The notes under the pieces were generated by a model. That model was given only the letters and a program-made list of their open reading frames with translations. It had not been told where the DNA came from and searched no databases. A DNA stretch of 64,000 nt from Amoebophrya sp. A120. Taxonomy: Eukaryota; Sar; Dinophyceae; Syndiniales; Amoebophryaceae. Position numbers and translations under genes: made by a program. Positions 10,537-19,100 of this stretch are shown here, in pieces. The stretch covers positions 9,755,865-9,819,864 of the forward strand of contig CAJINV010000001.1 in assembly GCA_905178155.1 (NCBI GenBank), read 5' to 3'. The first letter of the stretch is position 1. Every line of letters starts with the position of its first letter.

Positions 10537-12774
10537 TTATTTACTTCTGAGATTCAGAACAGACGACGACCCTGCAATTCGATTGTTGCGCGTGGCTCTG
10601 TCGAAAGCTCCGGCCGGGAAGACGCCATCCATCTTTGCTTGCAGCGCAGCTATCGTTCCATCCCGAAAAGAAAGTCTCGGACTTTTTCTCCGAACGGAAT
10701 CTTTGGCTTCCCACTCATCCTCCTCGAGCTTCGCCCCAAGTCGCTCGCCGAGAAAGTAGGACCCCATATCCTCAAAGGAGCAACACTGCACAAGCCTCGC
10801 CGCCCCTCTTGGCGTGTCCGCTCCGAGGCACGCGTGGAGCATGGTCAGGATTTGCGTCTCGAACTGGAGAAACATGGTGCGGTCCAGTGGCGTCAAGTAG
10901 TCCGCCAGGTAAAACTCGTGCACGCGAGCGATCAAGCTCTCCATAAAAGTATCGCGCAGACGAGCCGACTGGTCCACGTCTCCGAGGTAGAGAAAGTACT
11001 CCTTCAGCACGTCCAGCAACTCCACAAACAGTAACCGCATGGGGGTCTTCTGCAGCACATCGAGCAGGACTGGCTCCAATCTGAGGTGAAACCCCTCGGG
11101 CACGGTCGGAACCAACGGCTCCTCGCCCGTGGAATCGAAGTAGTACATGTGGAATTTTTCTTCCACCTCTTTGTCACGGATTTGTTGCTTTTCTCTTCTA
11201 GTACTGGTGTCGTTGCTCGTTGTTTTCGCACTGGTATCGTTGAAGTCTTGAGGAGGAAAAAGAAGATTTTCTATTAGACTGAAGGAGGTCTTGAAGACAT
11301 CCCTTTTGCTGTCGGTGCTGTCAATCTTCTCCACCGCGCCATCGCTGGTGTCGTCCTCGTCCTGATCCTTCTCGTCGTCGCTGTGAGTGTCATGGACTGT
11401 TACCGTCGAACAATGCTTCCTAAATTCCGCCTCCCACTTTCGCAGCGGCTCGAGAATGGACCGCAGCTTCACCGCGTGGTCAAAGGGGAGCTCGGAGTGC
11501 TCCTGGAAGAACGTCTGCAGGCCTTCGACCACCTGCAAGAGACGTCGCGCTTTCCTGCCGCGGAGGTTGTTTTCCGTTACCGCGAGCATGTCGTCCGGGG
11601 GCCGAATCACGTCCTCACTTTTGATCCGCGTTCTGGAGAAATCCTCGAGACCAAAGTGTGCGCCGGGCGGGGGCTCGATTTTCGGCAGGTCTACTTGCGA
11701 TGCGCCCATTTCGGCGACGTGAGGAGCCTTTCCCTCCGCGAAATCGCGTAAAACGTCAACGGCCATCTGCGTGCCCTGTCGCAGCATCGGTTCCTGCGGT
11801 AAAAGCTGGGCTTGACTCTCGACGGTGGTTTGTTGCCTCAGAGCCTGCGCAGCTTGCTGCTCCTGTGCAGCTTTTCTCGCGATCTCCTCGTTCTGTTGCT
11901 TCAGCTGCTCGTTTTCTTTCTGGAGAACCTGCAGCGCCTCTTGCTGCTGGGCTTGGAACGTCGCTTGGCTGCTCTGCTGGTCCATCGCGTGCTTTTGATA
12001 AAGCATCACATTCTGCTTCAGCTGCTCGTTTTCCCGCTGCATTGCCTGCATTTGCTGCTGCATCACGCTGACATCTGGCGCTTGAGGAAGCGCTGGCGCA
12101 GACTGCTGCTGCGCGGATATCGCCGCCTGCTGCGGTTGATGACCCGTCTGCTGTTGCGGTTGATGTCCTGACGAAACTGCTGGCGCGCCAAATGGTCTAC
12201 TTGATGAGGAAGCACTGCTCGTCCCGCTTGCAAACTGTGACTGGTTGGCTGCAACAGGTGTCTGCGGCATTTGGCTGCCTTGGTGCGCAGCAGAAGCGAA
12301 CTGGGAGGGTTGGTGCTGCACGAATTGCGGTGGAACTTGCTGTCCGAAGCTCGAAGAGCCCGATGAGGGCTGCTGCATTTGCCCGTACCCAGGAGCCTGC
12401 TGACTTTGCGGAAATCCTTGCGGTTGCTGCCCTGGTGCACCACTGTGAGGCTGCTGCGACATCTGCATCTGCTGCTGGTGCTGCGCCATTTGCTGTTGCT
12501 GCGAAAATTGAAATTGCTGCTGTTGCACGAAATGCTGCTGATGTGCCATCTGCTGCTGGTAGGCCATTTGCTGTTGCTGCTGTTGATGTGCCATTTGCTG
12601 TTGCTGACCAGGTTGAAATTGCTGCTGCTGGTGCAACTGATGTTGCTGCCCAAATCCGAACTGAGGTTGCTGCATGCCGTGCTGTTGTTGCTGACCTCCC
12701 GGTGGCTGGCCCCCACCCCCACCGGTGCCGTGGGGGTTCTGATTCGGTAGGCCTGCGCCGGAGGGTTGCGACAT
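10537..12774 (-). CDS. Gln-rich protein with coiled coil
   Basis: One uninterrupted frame of 745 residues starts at ATG 12774. Residues about 20-250 are dominated by Gln with Met, His, Gly and Pro, resembling low-complexity activation or Mediator-like regions. Residues about 240-320 form a Gln/Glu coiled coil with two related heptad blocks around NEQLKQN and NEQLKQQNEE. The C-terminal half appears globular: GRKARRLLQVVEGLQTFFQE, then an acidic linker, then LLFVELLDVLKEYFLYLGDV and YLTPLDRTMFLQFETQILTM. It may be a transcriptional co-regulator, but this rests only on composition. Confidence 0.75.
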   Translation of the reverse strand: MSQPSGAGLPNQNPHGTGGGGGQPPGGQQQQHGMQQPQFGFGQQHQLHQQQQFQPGQQQQMAHQQQQQQMAYQQQMAHQQHFVQQQQFQFSQQQQMAQHQQQMQMSQQPHSGAPGQQPQGFPQSQQAPGYGQMQQPSSGSSSFGQQVPPQFVQHQPSQFASAAHQGSQMPQTPVAANQSQFASGTSSASSSSRPFGAPAVSSGHQPQQQTGHQPQQAAISAQQQSAPALPQAPDVSVMQQQMQAMQRENEQLKQNVMLYQKHAMDQQSSQATFQAQQQEALQVLQKENEQLKQQNEEIARKAAQEQQAAQALRQQTTVESQAQLLPQEPMLRQGTQMAVDVLRDFAEGKAPHVAEMGASQVDLPKIEPPPGAHFGLEDFSRTRIKSEDVIRPPDDMLAVTENNLRGRKARRLLQVVEGLQTFFQEHSELPFDHAVKLRSILEPLRKWEAEFRKHCSTVTVHDTHSDDEKDQDEDDTSDGAVEKIDSTDSKRDVFKTSFSLIENLLFPPQDFNDTSAKTTSNDTSTRREKQQIRDKEVEEKFHMYYFDSTGEEPLVPTVPEGFHLRLEPVLLDVLQKTPMRLLFVELLDVLKEYFLYLGDVDQSARLRDTFMESLIARVHEFYLADYLTPLDRTMFLQFETQILTMLHACLGADTPRGAARLVQCCSFEDMGSYFLGERLGAKLEEDEWEAKDSVRRKSPRLSFRDGTIAALQAKMDGVFPAGAFDRATRNNRIAGSSSVLNLRSK

Positions 12775-13576
12775 CTTGATGGGGTGTTTAACTTTCGGGA
12801 TTCAGATTCATTTTCATATTCTACGTAGCCATCCTCTAACAACAAGGTTGGAGTTCATATAACCAACGCTGCCACGAAACATTCAGTTTTGGCAGAGTCA
12901 GTTCGATTTATGGAACGGAAAGGCTGCTTTCTGAGAGCGAGCAGCGATAGCGCAAAAACTGTCGCAGGAAAGAAATAGCCTGCTGAAAAAACACAAGAAA
13001 TGAAGGAGATCTCATCTTCACAAACTGTTTTACTGATGCATCGTCCATACGTCTTCATCGTGATCGTCATCTTCGTGTTGGAAGTCGATACGTACTCGCA
13101 CCGACAGAGTACATATTTGCTTTTTAGTCACAAACTTCGCAACAACTACAGCGTCTTCAACAAAGAACTTTCGATGAAACACACCTTCGACATCAGGAAA
13201 ACAACATGAGTGAGCGAATTGCGGCAATATGCCAAGACTCTGCTCCCTGGCACAGCGTTCTTTGTGCCACGCCCTCACTCTTTCTCTGCTTGCTATACTT
13301 TTACTTGTCCTTTGTTCTGTTCTTCTACTAAGCTTGTCACATGGAAAACCTTGTTGGTCGCTGCTGTGCATTCACCTGATTCAAAATTCGAGAACTACCT
13401 CTCACGTAGAAAAGAACTATGACGATGAAGCTCGCGCGTTTCGTAGTACAGCTGCTAGCAGAAGAACCGCCACGCGACTTACATGGCCAGTCGGCGCTGG
13501 AGCTCAACCAATGGAATGGGTCCACCATAACCAAACAGGAGCACCTCAGCCCGGGCCAACGCGCCACCCTCGTGGT
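12775..13576. other. intergenic, partly duplicated sequence
   Basis: No gene. The part from about 13250 is the distal flank of the first copy of a 1.4-kb tandem duplication. It matches the sequence from about 14664 onward at pyrimidine-rich and CTCACGTAGA-containing blocks. Confidence 0.5.
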
Positions 13577-14324
13577 TTAGGCCTTGTAAAACTTGCGGGT
13601 CGTGGCCAGGAACGCCTTGCCCTTCGCAGTTTTGCCTCCGCACGGCACAAAACCCTCCAACTTCAGCTCCTTTCTCGCCTTCATAAATGCTGCGTCTGTT
13701 GTGTGAACTGAGTCAGCTTGGTTCAAATCACTGATGGCGGTGCTTTCGTGTTCGTCGACAAACACCACAGGGAAAATTAGAACCAACAAGAGGGAAGCGG
13801 CGGAGCCAAAAAAGTGGCGCGCCGAAAAGTCAAAAACAAGAACAGCAAAGCAGGACAATACTCCAGGCGATGACTTTCTTGTACTGCTTGGACTTCTTCA
13901 CCGCCGCGACGACCTTCACACTGACGCACTTCCCAGTCACCTTCTTCCTCAAATCCGGTTTCTCCAAACCTCCTCCGGTCCGCTTCATTTCTCCCTTCAC
14001 CACCTTCCTCCGCACCGCGTAAATCCTCCGCTTCTTCGCCACCTTGCTCACCACCTGGGGTTAGATTGAAGTTTGTGTTTGTCATGCACAAGAAACACTA
14101 AAATTTTCATGAAACCGCCTAGGGTAAAAGATCGTGTCGCGTCTGAAGTCACAAAATGAACGAACAGATCTGCCCTGAGTGCAGCCCTCTTGTGCGACAA
14201 CGAAAGAAGAGCACACTGCTCAGAAAACGAACAACCAGAAAACTTTTCATACCTTCGCTTCCGCCATTTTTTTCATCCCCAATCCCATCTTTTTCATCCC
14301 CATTTTACTCATCATTTTCGCCAT
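13577..14324 (-). CDS. Lys-rich nuclear-type basic protein, copy 1
   Basis: Three exons, 14324-14253, 14054-13862 and 13695-13577, give 127 residues. Introns are GTATGA..CCCCAG and GTATTG..ACAACAG. Exon 1 is Met/Lys-rich. The core reads GGLEKPDLRKK, then a Lys/Val stretch and a Trp. The C-terminal block is ARKELKLEGFVPCGGKTAKG and ends in a basic Tyr tail. The order GGLxKxDL, GKxVS, AAxKK, W, GFVPxGGKTAxGKA is one I know from abundant small basic proteins of dinoflagellates and large algal DNA viruses (I believe Pfam DUF5872). A chromatin or nucleic-acid role is plausible but not shown. It is a tandem paralogue of the next gene. Confidence 0.8.
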
Positions 14325-14994
14325 GATGTCGCGCGTTTGTTTTGTAGAAGTATTTTTCCCTTTTAAGTTTAAACTTTGTTTCTATCTGATAGTGTGCTGA
14401 ATACATTTGCATTCAAAACCAAAAGAATATCCATGAGTAAATCCTCACGCCGTCACGCCCCAGTTCCGGTAGATTTCATTGCATCAACTCTGTTTAAGTT
14501 CAAGTTGTACTTACTTTCGTCAAAAAAACGCTTGTCTAGAAAAAACCTCAGCACTCACTCACACACGAAGACAAGGACGAAAGAACAGTGGTTGCGTACT
14601 CTGTTCATTTTCGAAAGTCGAGCGCTGTTTCGAGTCGCTTCCAAAAGAAATGCATGGGTCCTGCAGTTGCAGCTCGAATCCTTTCTCTACTTGCTATACT
14701 TTTCCTTTTCCTTTCTGTTTCTGTTCTTCATCTACTGGGATCATTGTGGAATTGTGGAGTTCGAATTTGTGGAATTGTGGAAGGAGGATTATGTTGCTCG
14801 CTGCATTCATCTGATTCAATAACTACCTCTCACGTAGACAAGAACTATTACGATAAAGCTCGCGCGTTTTGCTTTACTGCTAACCAATAGAAGACGGAAA
14901 ACAACCACGCGACTTACATGGCCAGTCGGCGCTGGAGCTCAACCGATGGAAAACGGGGGTACCTCAGCCCGGGCCACCGCGCAACCCTCGCGGC
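14325..14994. other. spacer between the duplicated genes
   Basis: Holds the 5' flank of copy 1 and the 3' flank of copy 2 of the tandem duplication. The repeat junction is near 14650. No gene is seen. Confidence 0.5.
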
Positions 14995-15673
14995 CTAGGC
15001 CTTGTAAAACTTGCGGGTCATCGCCAGTAACGCCTTGCCCTTCGCCGTTTTCCCTCCGCACGGGACAAAGCCCTCCAATTTCAGTTCCTTTCTCGCCCGG
15101 ATAAATGCCGCGTCTGTTGTGTAATTTGAGTCAACTGAACTTGGCTCACGCCACCGGCGGCGGTGCTTTCGTCGACACGCGCTACAGGGAAAATTACAAC
15201 CAGCACCAGACAAGAGGGAAGCAGCTGTGCAAAAAAGGTGAAAAAAAAGAACAGCAAAGCAGGAAAATACTCCAGGACATGATTTTTTTATATTGCTGCG
15301 TCTTCTTGACCGCCGCGGCGGCCCGGACGGAGACGATTTTGCCCGCCGGTTTCTTCCGCAGGTCCTTTTTTTCCAAGCCCCCAGCCGTCCGCTTCATCTC
15401 CCCCTTGTACACCTTCCGCCGAATGGCATACACCCTGCGCTTCTTTGCCAATTTGCTGACGACCTGTGGTAAAGTAACGTCCTTGCGTCCTCTGATGTCA
15501 CAAAGTGAGCGAGCAGATAGCCCTGCTGCCTCTTCATACGTTCGAGACACATTCATAGAAAACAAGAAGATGTAGATAAACACTTCGCAGAAAACACAGT
15601 GAGGAACAGGAAGCTTTTATATTCATACCTTCGCCTCCAGTTTCTTCATGCCCTTGCTCATCATCTTGGCCAT
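14995..15673 (-). CDS. Lys-rich nuclear-type basic protein, copy 2
   Basis: Exons 15673-15629, 15463-15271 and 15113-14995 give 118 residues. Intron positions and phases (0, then 1) are identical to copy 1, and exons 2 and 3 have identical lengths (193 and 119 nt). Exon 1 is shorter, with 15 codons against 24, lacking an internal Met/Gly/Lys stretch. The core is GGLEKKDLRKKPAGKIVS and the C-terminal block is GFVPCGGKTAKGKA. The start sits in CGACAAAATGG. Substitutions between copies are mostly conservative (Val/Ile, Arg/Lys), so both copies appear to be functional. Confidence 0.8.
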
Positions 15674-16188
15674 TTTGTCGTGCGTTCGAGTTCGTAGTGT
15701 GGTATTACTATTATTCTTCAAACTGAAACTTTATTGCTTTTTTACTATGAATCCATCAAATGAGTTTGCTTTTGCATTCAAAGCCAAAAGAATTCAGTAA
15801 GTAGAATGAGAAAACGAAAAGCAAACTTATTGGAACCCGCGCTTCAACGCATCGTAGTAGATTTTGCTCGTGTCACTCTCGCTCACTCTCACGCCCAAAC
15901 TGCAACTTCCCCATGCCAATCAAGTCTCTTTTAGTATCAACAACCCACCTGGCGATTAAGTACTTACTTACATTCTTCTACACCGACCTTTCCTTTTTTT
16001 TTAACTTCGTCTTCTACATCAGCTCAACACTCACACAAAACAAAGAACGAAAGGGAAAGAAAATTGGTTGCGCATTCTCTTCAATTTCAAAGGTCAAGCT
16101 CTAGTTAGAGTCGCGGTCCAAGGACACGTTGGCGCCTGCCCCGAGCGACAGATTTATTGCATGTCGAATCCCATCTTGCACGCTGTTA
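15674..16188. other. intergenic, end of the duplication
   Basis: Contains the 5' flank of the second basic-protein gene and the outer end of the tandem duplication near 16115. No gene is seen. Confidence 0.5.
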
Positions 16189-19100
16189 CTAAGTCCTGAA
16201 AGCGCTCTCACTTAATAGGCAACTTTCTGACTGCTGTCCTGGTTCAGTCGTATCGGATTTGCTCTTGTCATCACCGCGACTAATCATCTCAAGTGCGATC
16301 GGTGCAAATTCTTTTCGCCTCTGAAAACCCTCGGAGGAGGCCGCGTACTGAATTTTCAGAAACTGACCGTAGTCGATCGGATCTAACCAAACGCGCACGG
16401 AGCCGTCACCCAGCTGCTTCTCTAGAAGACCGGTGTTGCGTGCCCAGGTGTATCCTGGCTCTCGCGGTCCTATCGTAACAAGCTGCGTCTGCTTGATATC
16501 AATCTTTGTCTTTGGCTTGGTCCAACGGAAGTCTTCCTCTTCTTCAACTCTACCTCTATGTGCTTCGACGATGCCAGTGCAACCCTGGTGCAGTTTCTCC
16601 TGCTGACCAGACCGAAAGCTGGCGACGAGGACTTCATGATCGGCTCCTTCCTGCATTCCTACCGTGGGCGACGGTGATGAAGACGATCGGATCACAGCAG
16701 TCGCTTCTGCACATTCGTCAGCCGGTTCCCTACGTCCTCGTCGCGTGGTCGAGGTTACAAAATCCAGAAAATTTGTTTTCTGGACAGAAGCAGTAAATCC
16801 TGCGCAAGTTCGGACTTTGCTCGTCTTCACAAGCCGAGACGGCTCTCGCGACGAGGCGAATTTCGATCTTGACGTTTCAGCTGGAAACTCAACATCTGCT
16901 TTCGCCTCGGCTCCCTTCGCACAGTTCACAATCTCAGCCTCGTCTACCTTCTTCTCAGAATTGCAGTTCCCGAAAACTGTGAGGGGTAGCTGTTTCGTAA
17001 TTCTAGCTGGCTCTGGGTCTGGGTCATTCTCATTTTGCGCGATAGTGATAACTTTCCGTCTTTTCACGATGCTGCCATCCGCTGCTTCGATGTATTTTCG
17101 TTTTCGCACCGCGGCAAGGGGAATGTCAGTCCGATCCTTCTCCCGCATGAAAACCCCATGCGTCGGACCGAAATGCTCGTTTAAATTGAAGGCCGCTGCC
17201 GGTTTCCGATAGTCGACTTCTTCCAGCATATCATCCTCCGCTAGCGCTGCAGTTATGGGGTAGTTGTCCTTCTGATTGTTGCCGAACCAGGCAGAGCGGC
17301 GGGCCCACTTGAAGATGCACTCCAGCACATCCCGTAGCTCTTCCACACCCTCACCGGTTCTCGCGGAAGTCAGAATCGGCATGCGATTCGAAATCTGCAA
17401 TTTCGACGCCTGCTCCAGTAGCGGCTCCAGCGCTTCCGAGTACAATGAGGACTGTGCAAACCGCGACGCACGCTTGTTGCCCTGTTCCCCGGGACGAGGA
17501 CTCTTCTCGTAGGGGCTGTGATTTCTTGCTTGGTTTTTATCGTCATAATTATTTGATGAGCCATCTAGTTGTCCCTGATCGACGCCTGCTGCACGTTGCA
17601 GCCGCTCCGCTTCCACTTCAGCATCGGTTTTCCTTCTGTCGTCGATTTTTGCTTGCACGGTGTCGCGGTAGGACAAAGAGCCCTGCTCGCGGTCCCGCCA
17701 GCAACCCGTGGAGCTTGTGCTAAGGCGCGGTAGCGAGGAGGAAATACTGGCACTGCGATCGGAAATTCGTAGTTGCGATGGGGAACCACCACCGCTTGAA
17801 GAGGACGGTAAGAGCAGCCTGTTGTCCAAGCAGGAACTAGTCAAGACCCGCTGCCCGCCAATCGCCGCGTGCGCCACCAGACTGTCCTTTTTCTTTGCTC
17901 GCTCCTCCTTCAGACGGAGCTTTTGTTCCTGGATTTCGTCGCGCAACTTCTTCGACTCTGCATGCTCATACTGCTTACCTTCGTACTTTTCAAACACCAC
18001 GTCCGGTTTCATGGTTGCCGGCCTGGTTTCGTCCTGGACCGCGCCGTCGATGCCCATTTTGTCGGTCCGCGACCCAAAATCCGTGGCGTCCCCGGAGTCG
18101 CCCTGGAGGCCAACCTGGCGCAGCGTCGTGGACGCACCGTAGACCGGCTTGGACCAGTGAAACTCGTGGCGCTTGCCGATTTCCCAGTCCCGCAACACGT
18201 CGCATTTGTTCCAGACTTCGACAATCGGCACGAATTTTGGGCACCGCTTGTACTTTTTCTTGTCCTTGTCGTGGTGGCTCCAATCGAAGAACAGCCGGTC
18301 CTTCAGGGGCCGACGCTCGAGCGTCAAGTCGCCGCGATACCACTCCTCGCGCAGCTTCACGCGGTGCTCGCGCTCCGCCTCGGTCTCCAAGTTTTTCAGC
18401 GGCACCATGGGTATCTCCAGTTTGTCTTGGGAAGATGATGCAGGCGCGTCTGCACCCTTCTTTTCATCACCTTCCGCTGAAGATGATGTCGAATTTTTAT
18501 CGGGTAGTGGCTCTTCACTTGGACTTTGCTCTTCCTTTCCGCCTGGGGGTTTTTGTGCCGCAGCTGTCGCTGCGTAGTTGAAAGGATCATTTGCGTCGGG
18601 GGAAGATTCTTCCTTCTCCTCGCCCGGACTGTTGCACTTGCCAAGAATTATTTGTTGTCGCGCCAGCATCTCCTCGGCTTGCAGCCTGGCGTTCTTAAAG
18701 AACGGGTCTTTCGCCTGCTTCTTCTGATCCCGCTTCGGCATCAAGCGCGCGTCCACAAGCTCCGGTCGCGGCGCCGCGTAGCCGCCGCTGCGCGACATAT
18801 TGCGCTCTTTGATGCGTAGGCGGGCTTTCTTTTCTGGCACTTCGATACGATTTTCCGGCTCGGCCTGTTGTTCTCCGTTCTGAGCCTCGCACTCGCTTGC
18901 TTCAGACGGACTCGAATAATCACTGACTTGCTCCACTTCTACTGCTTCTGCAACGGGCGTACTTTCAGCGGAGGCTGCACATGCCTCCGAAGAAGAGTTC
19001 GACAGCTGCTCACCCTCATCCACGACCCTGGACGACACGCACGGAATCAATTTTCTTCTCCCTTCGCTCGCCGCCTTCGCTTCTCGAATTGCTTTTCGCT

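Larger units (their letters stand above)
13250..16115 (-). repeat. 1.4-kb tandem segmental duplication
   Basis: Two adjacent copies, about 13250-14650 and 14664-16115, each carry one Lys-rich basic protein gene. Similarity extends outside the coding exons. Both 3' flanks share an ACATGGCCAGTCGGCGCTGG segment (from about 13482 and 14919) and CTCACGTAGA blocks. The 5' flanks share GCATTCAAARCCAAAAGAAT (about 14410 and 15777). Exon 3 start points differ by 1418 bases and start codons by 1349, so indels have accumulated in introns and flanks. Confidence 0.85.
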
